Positions 53,918 to 62,813 of a DNA stretch of 64,000 nt are shown in pieces (positions within the stretch are counted from its first letter, which is position 1; every line of letters begins with the position of its first letter). Under the pieces are notes generated by a model that was not told the origin of the DNA, ran no database searches, and saw only the letters and a program-made list of their open reading frames with translations. Position numbers and translations under genes: made by a program. This DNA is from Conyzicola nivalis (GTDB lineage Bacteria; Actinomycetota; Actinomycetes; Actinomycetales; Microbacteriaceae), in contig NZ_BMGB01000001.1 in assembly GCF_014639655.1 (NCBI RefSeq), forward strand, positions 1,938,882-2,002,881, written 5' to 3'.

Positions 53918-54454
53918 CTACGCGCCGATGGCGCTCACCGAGTCGATCATCGTCTCCCACAGGAGATCGAGGTCGACCTCGGGCGGAAACCTGCCCTGAA
54001 TCTCGAGCACCAGGATGCCGTGGCCCCAGGCCCAGAAACTCATCCCGGCGGTGAGCGTCGGGAAGAGCGCGCCATAATCGATGCTGGTCGACTCGCCGAC
54101 CGCCCTGATGAGCTGCGCGCCGAGAAACGGCCGCTCGTTCATCAGCCGGAACAGTTGCGGGTGTTCGCGCCCGAGGGCGCGGTACGCGTGGGCGAGGGAC
54201 GCGATCCGGTCGCGGCGCGAGGCGGACGAGTGGAGATCGACGGATGCCGCGGCGAGCCCCGTTGCCCAGAGCCGGAAGCCCACGTCGGCGAGCTGCTTCT
54301 CGATGTCGGCCTTGCTCGTGAACTGTTTGTAGAGCGACGGCGGTTTGATGCCCGCGCGGCGGGAGATGGTCCCGACACCGAGCTTCTCGAGACCCTCGTC
54401 TTCGAGCACCTCGAGCGCGATGGCCAGCAGTTCGTTGACGCGGGGCTCGCTCAC
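53918..54454 (-). CDS. TetR family transcriptional regulator
   Basis: A 178-aa protein starting at GTG 54454, overlapping the preceding gene's stop as GTGA. The HTH is LGVGTISRRAGIKPPSLYKQF at about residues 23-43. A TetR_C_33-like C-terminal domain follows (WAWGHGILVLEIQGRF). It is co-transcribed with a saccharopine-dehydrogenase-like gene and may control it. Ligand unknown. Confidence 0.9.
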   Translation of the reverse strand: MSEPRVNELLAIALEVLEDEGLEKLGVGTISRRAGIKPPSLYKQFTSKADIEKQLADVGFRLWATGLAAASVDLHSSASRRDRIASLAHAYRALGREHPQLFRLMNERPFLGAQLIRAVGESTSIDYGALFPTLTAGMSFWAWGHGILVLEIQGRFPPEVDLDLLWETMIDSVSAIGA

Positions 54455-55731
54455 CGCGACACCGCGCGGTCTTCGAGACCGAACGGCTGCCCGTATCCTC
54501 CGTCGGAGACGGGCCGGGCCATCAGCTCGAGGAACGGGGCCGCCTCGAACGCTTCGGGCCCGAGCACTCCCCTGCCCGTCCAGACCCCCGACGCCAAGAG
54601 TTCGAGCGCGATGACCGGGTTGAGGGCGGTCTGCCAGACCACGCACTGGCTCTCGTACTCGGCCATCGTCCACTCGTTGTCGGCGACGTGGTACAGGTAG
54701 ACCTCGCGCGGCTGACCGTCGACACCGGTGCCCGTCACCCAGACCCCGGCGCAGGTCTTGCCAGTCATCCGCGGGCCGATCGTCGCGGGGTCGGGCAGTC
54801 CCGCGGCGACCACGTCGCGCGGCGCGACCTGCACCGGCCCGTCCGCGCTGCGTACGGTGAGCGGCTCGGTCTTGTCGAGCCCGAGCTGGTGCAGCGTTTT
54901 GAGGATGCCGATGAACTCGTTGCCCAGCCCGTACTTGAACGTGACGCGCTTCGCATCGATCCAGCGCGGCATCAGCAGCACCTCTTCGTGCTCGACATTG
55001 ACGCACTCGACCGGGCCGATGCCGTCGGGGAACTCGAAGACCTCAGGCTCGCTGAAGGGCGGCGTCGTGTACCAGCCGCGGTCCTTCTCCCAGATCACGG
55101 GAGGGTTGAGGCACTCCTCGATGGTGGTCCAGATCGAGAACGACGGTGCGAAGATCTCGTTGCCCGCCTCGTCGCGCACCACGAGGTTGGCGCCGTCGCG
55201 GGTGCCGAGCTCGTCGATCTCGCTGAAGAGGTGGTCCGCCGCGTAGCGCGCGAACACGTCGCTGAGTCCGGGTTCCACTCCCATGCCGACGAGCGCGAGC
55301 CGGCCGGCCGTCTCCCAGTCGGGCGCCTGGGCGAACTGGTCGTCGCCGAGCTTCACACCCGTCTCGCTGTGCGGGTAGGTGTGGTGCGGTTCCGAGAGGC
55401 TCATTGCCATGTCGAGGTAGTCGGCGTCGGCGGCGAGCGCGCCCGAGAAGATCGTGGGCACGAACTTCGGCTCCACGGCGTTCATCACGTGGGTCACGCC
55501 GTGCTCGCGGGCGAGGGCGGCGACGTTGTCGGGGTCGGAGGCGTCGACCCGCGCCACCGCGAACCTCGACGCGACCTCCGCGCCGTGCCTCGCCGCGATC
55601 CAGTCCACCGCGCTCTGCGCCCTGGCGAGGTCGAAGTCGCTCACGACGAGCAGTTCGAAGAACGTTCGGCGGGCGGCGATCTTCGCGATCGCGGTTCCCA
55701 CGCCTCCCGCGCCGACGACAAGAATTCTCAT
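54451..55731 (-). CDS. saccharopine dehydrogenase-like oxidoreductase
   Basis: The 426-aa protein has the NAD(P) Rossmann motif GAGGVGTAIA at residues 7-16. The N-terminal region resembles Lys1/carboxynorspermidine dehydrogenase enzymes. Later MGVEPGLSDVFARYA and a C-terminal saccharopine-type half follow. Substrates may be a lysine- or polyamine-linked imine. The neighbouring gene is a TetR regulator in the same operon. The exact reaction is not assigned. Confidence 0.85.
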   Translation of the reverse strand: MRILVVGAGGVGTAIAKIAARRTFFELLVVSDFDLARAQSAVDWIAARHGAEVASRFAVARVDASDPDNVAALAREHGVTHVMNAVEPKFVPTIFSGALAADADYLDMAMSLSEPHHTYPHSETGVKLGDDQFAQAPDWETAGRLALVGMGVEPGLSDVFARYAADHLFSEIDELGTRDGANLVVRDEAGNEIFAPSFSIWTTIEECLNPPVIWEKDRGWYTTPPFSEPEVFEFPDGIGPVECVNVEHEEVLLMPRWIDAKRVTFKYGLGNEFIGILKTLHQLGLDKTEPLTVRSADGPVQVAPRDVVAAGLPDPATIGPRMTGKTCAGVWVTGTGVDGQPREVYLYHVADNEWTMAEYESQCVVWQTALNPVIALELLASGVWTGRGVLGPEAFEAAPFLELMARPVSDGGYGQPFGLEDRAVSR

Positions 55732-55750
55732 GGTGAGACGCTACCGTTTC

Positions 55751-56389
55751 TCACCCCGAGGATTCGAGCCGCAATTTGCGCGCCAACGGCGCCCACACGA
55801 TGAGTGCCGCGCCGACGCCGAGCAGCGCCCCGCCGACGGTGTCGCTCACCCAGTGCGCGCCGAGGTAGGTGCGGCTCACCATCATCAGCACGACGTAGGC
55901 CACACCCGCCACCCAGATCCAGGCCCGGCGGAAGATGATGGCGAGGCAGACGACGAGGGTGGCCGCGTTCGCGCTGTGCCCCGAGGGGAACGAGCCGAAG
56001 TCCGAGGTCACCAGCATGTCTTCCGGCCGCGGGCGCCCGACCAGGCTCTTCAGCACCTGTACGAGAAGCGCGCTCAGGATGCTCGCCACCGCGAGGAACA
56101 GGGCGCTCCAGTACCGGCGCAGCACGCAGAGCACGATGGCCACCGCGGCGGGCAGCAGGTAGGCGAACCAGCCGCCGCCGAGGAAGTTCATCACGAGCGA
56201 CGGCACCTCCCACGCGGGATGGCGGTGCTCGATGATCTCCTCCATCCACTCGGCGTCGCCCTCGAAGGGCAGGTTGCCGCGGATGGCGATGATCAGCCCG
56301 AGCAGCACCGCGAGCACGATGACGATGACCGCGCTCACGACCGGCCATCGTCTCGCTACTTTGTCGGATACCGGAGCTTCGTCGGTCAC
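55751..56389 (-). CDS. PAP2 family lipid phosphatase
   Basis: A 212-aa protein with six membrane helices. The phosphatase motifs are KSLVGRPRPED (C1), PSGHSANAA (C2) and SRTYLGAHWVSD (C3). GTG 56389 overlaps the membrane partner stop as GTGA. Members remove phosphates from undecaprenyl diphosphate or phosphatidic acid. It takes the place that a response regulator has in module A at 25610-28675. Link to the sensor is inferred from translational coupling. Confidence 0.88.
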   Translation of the reverse strand: MTDEAPVSDKVARRWPVVSAVIVIVLAVLLGLIIAIRGNLPFEGDAEWMEEIIEHRHPAWEVPSLVMNFLGGGWFAYLLPAAVAIVLCVLRRYWSALFLAVASILSALLVQVLKSLVGRPRPEDMLVTSDFGSFPSGHSANAATLVVCLAIIFRRAWIWVAGVAYVVLMMVSRTYLGAHWVSDTVGGALLGVGAALIVWAPLARKLRLESSG

Positions 56390-57513
56390 AGTGTTTCCTC
56401 GTGATTCGCGTTGGGGTCGAAGGTCAGCGTGATCGTGAGCGTGTTGTCGTGCGCCAGGTTCCACGAGACCGTTCCGAAAACACTACGTCCCACCGCGACA
56501 TACGGTGCCAGGTGCACCCGCGGGTTGTGCGACGGGCGGCACGGGACGACGATGGTGCACGTCGCCTCCCACTCGCTGCCGTGTAGCATCACGCGCATCC
56601 GCTCGTCGTCGAAGGCCGCGCTCGTGCGCAGGTGCGAGACGAGCGCCCGGATGAACCCGCGCTCGGCCTCCCCCAGGCGTTCGGCGAACCGGTGCCGGTC
56701 GTCGGCACCGCGCACGATGCGCGAGAGCCAGCTGCGCTCCGCGTCGAGCACGAGCAGGGTGCGCAGCTCGCGGGCCAGCATCCTGGCACGTTCGCCGTCG
56801 GCGGCGCTGAGCCCGGGCTGCCGGGCCACCCGCTCGAGAAACGGGTAGACCTGCTCGTCGAGGTGCACGAGGTGGCTGGCCCTGGCCGACGCCGGCGGTT
56901 CGAATCCGTCGGGGACGGATGCCGGTGGTCGCGAAACAGCGGACCGCCACGCGAGCAGGGAGTCGACGAGGCTGCGCGAGAACGCGCTCGCGGCGGCGCC
57001 GGTCGCCAGCACCGGGGTCGCCGAGAGCACCGCGAAAACGATCGCCGGGACATCCGCGTCGAAGCCGGCCGACCGGGCGAACGCGAGAGAGCCGATGACA
57101 ACCGCGCAGACGACGGTGCTGGCGAGGATCTCCCACCCCGGGCGCCAGGAGCCGAACGTGAGGGTCAGGATGGCGAGCGAAACGGGAGCCCAGTCGTCGC
57201 GCACGACCGAGTTGGTTCCCCACTGCGCCGCCGCCTCGAGCACGACCGCGAGCAGCGCCAGCAGGCAGACGACCACGAGGGCACCGCGCGGGAAGGGCGC
57301 GCGGAACGCGCTGGCCGCCCGCACGTAGCAGTATCCCGACGCGCTGATCGCGGCGAGCGCCGCGGCCTGCAGCCACCAGTTGTTCGTCTGGTCGGCGGTG
57401 AACGCGCTCATCGCGAACGCGACGACGAGCGCGACCACCACCGCGCCGATCGCGAACAGCCTGGCCGTGATGCCGCTGAGCGGGTCGAGCTGCTGCGCCG
57501 TGTCGTCTCTCAT
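56386..57513 (-). CDS. membrane partner of sensor kinase, module B (degenerate kinase-like domain)
   Basis: A 375-aa protein starting at ATG 57513, overlapping the kinase stop as ATGA. About six membrane helices precede a cytoplasmic domain. It has ERVARQPGL..., RARMLARELRTLLVLDAER and ERGFIRALVSHLRT, matching in order the module A partner (RARAISNEVRALMVADVDR, ERTALRAFIVALHD). A C-terminal strand region (HLAPYVAVGRSVFGTVSW) matches PLAPFLAVVRVMFGDLQV. No ATPase motifs are seen. It is clearly paralogous to 26298-27461. Confidence 0.75.
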   Translation of the reverse strand: MRDDTAQQLDPLSGITARLFAIGAVVVALVVAFAMSAFTADQTNNWWLQAAALAAISASGYCYVRAASAFRAPFPRGALVVVCLLALLAVVLEAAAQWGTNSVVRDDWAPVSLAILTLTFGSWRPGWEILASTVVCAVVIGSLAFARSAGFDADVPAIVFAVLSATPVLATGAAASAFSRSLVDSLLAWRSAVSRPPASVPDGFEPPASARASHLVHLDEQVYPFLERVARQPGLSAADGERARMLARELRTLLVLDAERSWLSRIVRGADDRHRFAERLGEAERGFIRALVSHLRTSAAFDDERMRVMLHGSEWEATCTIVVPCRPSHNPRVHLAPYVAVGRSVFGTVSWNLAHDNTLTITLTFDPNANHEETL

Positions 57514-58679
57514 CCGCGCGGCACCAGCATCGAGACGGCGGTACCCGCGCCCGGCGAGGTCCACACCTGCACGGAACCGCCGACGGCGTCGATGCGGCCC
57601 CGCACCGACTGGCGCAGGCCGAGCCGGTCGGGGTCCATCGCGGATTCGACGAAGCCGACGCCCGAGTCGATCACCATCACGCACACCTCGGTGTCGGTGG
57701 CCACCACGGTGAGCTCGGCCGCACCCGTGTGGGCGTGGGCGGCGACGTTGGCGAGGCACTGCTGCACGGCGAGGCTGAGGGCCACCGACGTGTGGGGGGC
57801 GAGCGACGAGAGCGCGCCGACCTCGCCCGCCACCGACACCTCGAGCCCGAGCGCCCTGGCCTGCTCGACGGCGGCGGCGAGATCTCCGCCGAGAACGTCG
57901 GCCGTGGCATCCGAATTTCTGCGTGCCCCCGCCCTGCGCACCGCGAGACTGCGCAGGATCTGTCCCTTCGCGGCGTCGGAGAGGGTGCCGGGGGCGACCG
58001 TGCCGACGACGGCGAGCTCGTTCAGGATCGTGTCGTGGACCATGGCCGAGGAGACGTGCTCGGCGCGCGCCAGCTCGGCGGCGACCCGGTCGTCATGGCT
58101 GGCGCGGCTGAGCTCCGGCTCGCTCGCCCTGGTGCGCCGCCTGCTCACCGTGAGCATCGTGATGATGAGAACGAGCGCGGCGGCGCAGCTGAAGGCCGGC
58201 ACGTCGAACGCGTAGCCGTGGCCCACGGCGAGCGACACCGCCACCACCGGGACCTCGCCGAGGAAGTACGCGACGACCACGCTCGCGACGCCGGTGAACT
58301 GGCGCGCCACGACCATGCCGAAGACCACGATGGCGATCTTCGGCAGCGACAGGAAGATGGCGTCGCTGGTGTCGATCGACCGCAGGGCGGGAAGCAGCAC
58401 GGCGGCGTAGCAGGGGATCGCGACGGGTGCGGCCACGGCCGACAGGGCGATGACCGCCGGCCGTTCGCCGAGGTCGGAGGCGACGACCACACCGAGGCCC
58501 GCGAGAACGACGAGCGCGACCACGGCCGGCCAGGCGGCCTCGGCCGGGCGGTCGATCCGGATCGCGACGAGGCTGACCGCGACCGACGTGAGGCAGACGA
58601 TGCCGAACCAGAACGAGCCCCTCGCCAACGCGAGGCTGGTGGTTTTCGCCGCCAACGCGTTCGGAAAAACGAGGGCCAT
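57510..58679 (-). CDS. membrane histidine kinase, module B
   Basis: A 389-aa protein from ATG 58679; a GTG at 58688 would add three residues. Several membrane helices fill residues 20-178. The H box is SAMVHDTILNELAVVG (His215). Asn311 is in CLANVAAHAH (N box), DSGVGF is at 338-343 (G1) and GAGTA at 377-381 (G2). The H-box segment matches module A closely (MLHDTILNHLAAV). No response regulator is adjacent, so it is an orphan; it may talk to the regulator at 25610-26311. Confidence 0.85.
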   Translation of the reverse strand: MALVFPNALAAKTTSLALARGSFWFGIVCLTSVAVSLVAIRIDRPAEAAWPAVVALVVLAGLGVVVASDLGERPAVIALSAVAAPVAIPCYAAVLLPALRSIDTSDAIFLSLPKIAIVVFGMVVARQFTGVASVVVAYFLGEVPVVAVSLAVGHGYAFDVPAFSCAAALVLIITMLTVSRRRTRASEPELSRASHDDRVAAELARAEHVSSAMVHDTILNELAVVGTVAPGTLSDAAKGQILRSLAVRRAGARRNSDATADVLGGDLAAAVEQARALGLEVSVAGEVGALSSLAPHTSVALSLAVQQCLANVAAHAHTGAAELTVVATDTEVCVMVIDSGVGFVESAMDPDRLGLRQSVRGRIDAVGGSVQVWTSPGAGTAVSMLVPRG

Positions 58680-58751
58680 AAGCCACACACTACTGGGCGT
58701 CCGGCGCCAAATCAGAGACTAGACGGCCGGGATTGCGGTTCGCTACGCGGA

Positions 58752-59981
58752 TCAGCGCGCGAGGGCGGGCACCGAGCGCGGGCGCACCAGCACCACCATG
58801 ACGACGAGCGACACGGTGGCCAGGATCGCCATGACCCCGCCCATCGGGATCGCGTCGTGGATGCCGAACAGCCCCACGATCGGCGAGATGATGCCGGCGA
58901 AACCGAAGTTCACCGCGCCGAGCACAGACGCGGCGGTCGCCGCTTCACCGCCGTGGTTCGCGAGGGCCAGCACCTGTTGGCACGGGAACGCGAAGCCGCA
59001 CGAGGTGATGAAGAAGAACAGCGGGATGAGGATGCCGACCAGTCCGGTGTTCGCGAGGTCGAGGGCGACGATGGTGGTCGCGCTGACGATCATTCCGATG
59101 ACCGCGCCCGTGAGGATCCACTGCGGCCCGACGTACTTCGCGAGGCGCGAGCTCACCTGCACACCCACCACGATGCCGATCGAGTTGACGGCGAACAGCA
59201 GGCCGTACTCCTGGGCGTTGAGGCCGTAGACGTCCTGGAACAGGAACGACGACGACGAGAGGTAGGCGAACAGCCCGGAGAAGGTCATGCCGCTGATCAG
59301 CACGACGCCCACGAAGACGCGGTCGGTGAAGAGCGCCCTGTACCGTTCGCCGACCGAGCTGTGCCCGCGGTCGGCGCGGCGCTCGGCCGGGAGGGTCTCC
59401 ACGAGGAAGAAGCTCGCGGCAAGGATCGCCAGAACGCCGTAGGCGGCGAGGAACCAGAAGATGCCGCGCCAGTCGAGCACGAGCAGCAACTGCGAGCCGA
59501 TGAGCGGGGCGAGCACGGGCGCGAGCCCGCTCACCAGCGCGAGCCGGGAGAGCATGCGCACGAGCGGCAGGCCGCCGAACAGGTCGCGCACCATGGCCAT
59601 GGCGACCACTCCACCGCCGGCCGCGCCGATGCCCTGCAGCACGCGGAAGATGCCGACCCACATCACGTCGGGCGCGTAGGCGACGCCGATACTCGCGGCG
59701 ATGTGCAGCGCGGTCGCGATGATGAGCGGCGCGCGGCGCCCCACCTTGTCGCTCCACGGGCCGACGAGCAGCTGGCCGAGCGCGAAACCGATCGTGGTGG
59801 CGGTGAGGGTGAGCTGGATGGCCGCCGCCGAGACGCCGAGTTCGGCCGAGACCGCGGGGAACGCCGGCAGGTACAGGTCGATCGTGAACGGGCCGAGCGC
59901 GGTCAGCGCGCCGAGCACAACGACGTAGACGAGCTTCTGACGCGGGGTGAGGGAGTCTCCGGGGTGTACGACAGTGGTCAA
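58752..59981 (-). CDS. Bcr/CflA family drug-resistance transporter
   Basis: The 409-aa protein has 12 membrane helices. GPFTIDLYLPAFPAV and GQLLVGPWSDKVGRRAPL (MFS motif A) are typical of Bcr/CflA drug:H+ antiporters. A TTG start at 59981 is used because no ATG or GTG gives a complete first helix; the ribosome site is not clear. It is a single-gene unit and exports bicyclomycin-like drugs or related compounds. Confidence 0.88.
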   Translation of the reverse strand: MTTVVHPGDSLTPRQKLVYVVVLGALTALGPFTIDLYLPAFPAVSAELGVSAAAIQLTLTATTIGFALGQLLVGPWSDKVGRRAPLIIATALHIAASIGVAYAPDVMWVGIFRVLQGIGAAGGGVVAMAMVRDLFGGLPLVRMLSRLALVSGLAPVLAPLIGSQLLLVLDWRGIFWFLAAYGVLAILAASFFLVETLPAERRADRGHSSVGERYRALFTDRVFVGVVLISGMTFSGLFAYLSSSSFLFQDVYGLNAQEYGLLFAVNSIGIVVGVQVSSRLAKYVGPQWILTGAVIGMIVSATTIVALDLANTGLVGILIPLFFFITSCGFAFPCQQVLALANHGGEAATAASVLGAVNFGFAGIISPIVGLFGIHDAIPMGGVMAILATVSLVVMVVLVRPRSVPALAR

Positions 59982-60132
59982 GAGTGAAGGGTCCTAGCAA
60001 ACGGATCGGAGCGAGGCAGAGCGCTCATGGCCGCACCCGGGTCGGCGCGCGGCGGCATGGAAGCACCCGGCGCCGCGAACCCCCACGACAAGCGTATAAC
60101 TCGGGTCGACGGCGTCGCATTCCCCGGCGCGG

Positions 60133-61320
60133 TCAGAAGGTGGCGGGGTCGCCGAGCACGGCCTCGAAGGCCAGCTCGGCCGCACCGATCATCAGCAGGT
60201 TCGACCCGAGCGCGGCACGCCCGATCGACACGCCCTCCCGCGAGGCCCGCAACGGCTGGTGGGCGACGAGCGCGTTCAGGTGCGCGGGTGCGACCGCGTA
60301 CAGCGAGCCGAGGAAGCCGCCGAGCAGGATCGTCTGCGGGTTGAGCGTGTTGATCGCGTTGCGCAGGGCGACGGCGAGGAAGTCGAGTTGGCGGTGCACC
60401 TCGGCGCGCACGTCGGCAGATTCGGATGCGACGAGCGCGTTCTCGAGTTCGTCGCTGTCCGCGTCGGTGAGGCCCACGAGGGCGAGGAGCGGCGCACGGG
60501 TGACCTCGGTTTCGAGACATCCGACCCCGCCGCAGTGGCAGACGGTGCCCATCGAGTTGACGAGGGTGTGACCGAACTCGCCCGCGTAACCGGCCGCGCC
60601 CGTGAGCGCCTGGCTGCCGGCGATGAGCCCGCCGCCGATGCCGCTCGCGCCGCCGTTGAGGTAGATGAAGTCGCTGAGGTCGCGCCCGGCGCCGAAGGTG
60701 CTCTCGGCCAGGGTGCCGAGCCGCGCATCGTTGCCCGCGACGACCGAATACCCGGTCGCCTCGGCGAGCATCTCGGCCAGCGGCTCGTCGACCCAGCCGA
60801 GGTGCGGCGCGAGGCGCACGACACCGTCGAGCGAGCGCACGAGGCCGGGGACCGCGACTCCGATGCCGACGACGCGGTGACCGGTCTCGAGCTCGCCGCG
60901 CAGCCCCTCGATGACGGCGGCGCAGATGTTCACGGCCTCCCGCGCGGTCGGCTCGTGGTCGGTGGCGTAGCGGATGCGCTTGAGCACGGTCCCGCCGAGT
61001 CCGACGACGGCGATCGTGATCGCGTCGATCTCGGGGTTGATGGCGATCGCCACGGCGAGCGGATCCGGCTTGACGATCGGGCTCGGGCGCCCGACCTGGC
61101 CCTGCACGTCGGCGTCGACCTCGAGCACGAGCCGCCGCTCGACGAGCTCGCCCACGAGCGCGGCCACGGTCGAGCGGTTGAGGCCGGTGACCCGGGTGAG
61201 CTGCGAACGCGAGATCCCCTGCGAACGGTGCGCGAGGGTCAGCACGGTGGCGAGGTTGTGACGGCGCACGTGGTCGGTGCTGTTTCCGCGCCCCGCGGCC
61301 GGCGACTCGGTCTGTGTCAC
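60133..61320 (-). CDS. ROK family repressor, XylR/NagC type
   Basis: The 395-aa protein has an N-terminal winged HTH at about 20-70 (GISRSQLTRVTGLNRSTVAAL). The ROK sugar-kinase fold has CHCGGVGCLET (CxCGxxGCxE zinc site) near residue 262. It is divergent from xylA. It is most likely the xylose-responsive repressor XylR of xylA-xylB. The start is GTG. Confidence 0.9.
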   Translation of the reverse strand: MTQTESPAAGRGNSTDHVRRHNLATVLTLAHRSQGISRSQLTRVTGLNRSTVAALVGELVERRLVLEVDADVQGQVGRPSPIVKPDPLAVAIAINPEIDAITIAVVGLGGTVLKRIRYATDHEPTAREAVNICAAVIEGLRGELETGHRVVGIGVAVPGLVRSLDGVVRLAPHLGWVDEPLAEMLAEATGYSVVAGNDARLGTLAESTFGAGRDLSDFIYLNGGASGIGGGLIAGSQALTGAAGYAGEFGHTLVNSMGTVCHCGGVGCLETEVTRAPLLALVGLTDADSDELENALVASESADVRAEVHRQLDFLAVALRNAINTLNPQTILLGGFLGSLYAVAPAHLNALVAHQPLRASREGVSIGRAALGSNLLMIGAAELAFEAVLGDPATF

Positions 61321-61522
61321 TTTCCCACCCGTTCGTCGTCACGGCCATCGCGGTACTACCGCTCTGTGCCACCCTATCGCCGCCCGGAGCCGGCCAAGCA
61401 CCGCAAATGTTGGAGGCGGCAACTTAGCCCTCCGCGGCGCGCGTGAGGAAAAGGGGTGGCATTTTCCGTGAGGCGTGCGATATGTTGTGTCCCTAAACAA
61501 TTCACCGACTTGGAGTTTCACC

Positions 61523-62713
61523 ATGGCAACGACGCCCACCCCCGCTGACAAGTTCTCCTTCGGCCTGTGGACCATCGGCTACAACGGCGCCGATCCGTTC
61601 GGCGGCCCGACCCGCGCCCCGCTCGACGTCGTGCACGGCGTCGAGAAGCTCGCCGAGATCGGTGCGTACGGCCTCACCTTCCACGACGACGACCTGTTCG
61701 CCTTCGGCTCGACCGACGCCGAACGCCAGACCCAGATCGACCGCCTCAAGCAGGTGCTCGCCGACACCGGCATCATCGTGCCGATGGTCACCACCAACCT
61801 GTTCAGCGCGCCCGTCTTCAAGGACGGCGGCTTCACGTCGAACGACCGCGCCGTCCGCCGCTTCGCGCTGCGCAAGGTGCTGCGCAACATCGACCTCGCC
61901 GCCGAGCTGGGTGCCAAGACGTTCGTGATGTGGGGCGGGCGCGAGGGCGCCGAGTACGACGCCGCGAAGGACATCCGCGGCGCGCTCGAGCGCTACCGCG
62001 AGGCCGTCAACCTGCTGGGCGACTACGTCACCGACAAGGGCTACGACATCAAGTTCGCGATCGAGCCCAAGCCCAACGAGCCGCGCGGCGACATCCTGCT
62101 GCCGACCCTCGGCCACGCGCTCGCGTTCATCGAAACGCTCGAGCGCCCCGAGCTCGTCGGCGTCAACCCCGAGGTCGGCCACGAACAGATGGCCGGGCTG
62201 AACTTCACCGCCGGCATCGCGCAGGCCCTCTACCAGGGCAAGCTGTTCCACATCGACCTGAACGGCCAGCGCGGCATCAAGTACGACCAGGACCTCGTGT
62301 TCGGGCACGGCGACCTGCAAAACGCCTTCTCGCTCGTCGACCTGCTCGAGAACGGCGGCCCGAACGGCGGCCCCGCCTACGACGGCCCCCGCCACTTCGA
62401 CTACAAGCCCTCGCGCACCGAAGACGAGACCGGAGTCTGGGATTCGGCCAAGGCGAACATGCGCATGTACCTGCTGCTCAAGGAGCGCGCGGCGGCCTTC
62501 CGCGCCGACCCCGAGGTGCAGGAGGCGCTCGTCGCCGCGCAGGTCGAGCAGATCAACGTGCCGACCCTGGGCGGGGGCGAGAGCTACGACGACCTGATCG
62601 CCGACCGCGCCGCCTACGAGGAATTCGACGCCGACGCCTACTTCGACGGCAAGGGCTTCGGCTTCGTGCGTCTGCAGCAGCTCGCCGTCGAGCACCTGCT
62701 GAACGCGCGCTAG
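61523..62713 (+). CDS. xylA: xylose isomerase
   Basis: The 396-aa enzyme converts D-xylose to D-xylulose. His54 and Asp57 in TFHDDDLF, Lys/Glu in [22 protein letters not shown] and [12 protein letters not shown] define the short (actinobacterial, class I) type. ATG 61523 is used because TTGGAG stands in front; the upstream ATG-less extension to 61475 has no ribosome site. It is first in the xylA-xylB unit. Confidence 0.96.
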   Translation: MATTPTPADKFSFGLWTIGYNGADPFGGPTRAPLDVVHGVEKLAEIGAYGLTFHDDDLFAFGSTDAERQTQIDRLKQVLADTGIIVPMVTTNLFSAPVFKDGGFTSNDRAVRRFALRKVLRNIDLAAELGAKTFVMWGGREGAEYDAAKDIRGALERYREAVNLLGDYVTDKGYDIKFAIEPKPNEPRGDILLPTLGHALAFIETLERPELVGVNPEVGHEQMAGLNFTAGIAQALYQGKLFHIDLNGQRGIKYDQDLVFGHGDLQNAFSLVDLLENGGPNGGPAYDGPRHFDYKPSRTEDETGVWDSAKANMRMYLLLKERAAAFRADPEVQEALVAAQVEQINVPTLGGGESYDDLIADRAAYEEFDADAYFDGKGFGFVRLQQLAVEHLLNAR

Positions 62714-62725
62714 GCCCCCACCCCC

Positions 62726-62783
62726 GCGCCATTCCGATACGCGCGCGCCCGCTCGAGCCGGCGCGCGCGTACCGGGATGGCGC
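62726..62783. repeat. long extragenic hairpin between xylA and xylB
   Basis: Arms at 62726-62749 and 62760-62783 (24 bp each, two mismatches) start GCGCCATTCCGATACGCGCG and enclose a 10-nt loop. It may limit xylB readthrough or protect the xylA mRNA. Confidence 0.7.
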
Positions 62784-62813
62784 GCACGTTTTCTCGAACC
62801 CAGAAAGGCCGCC

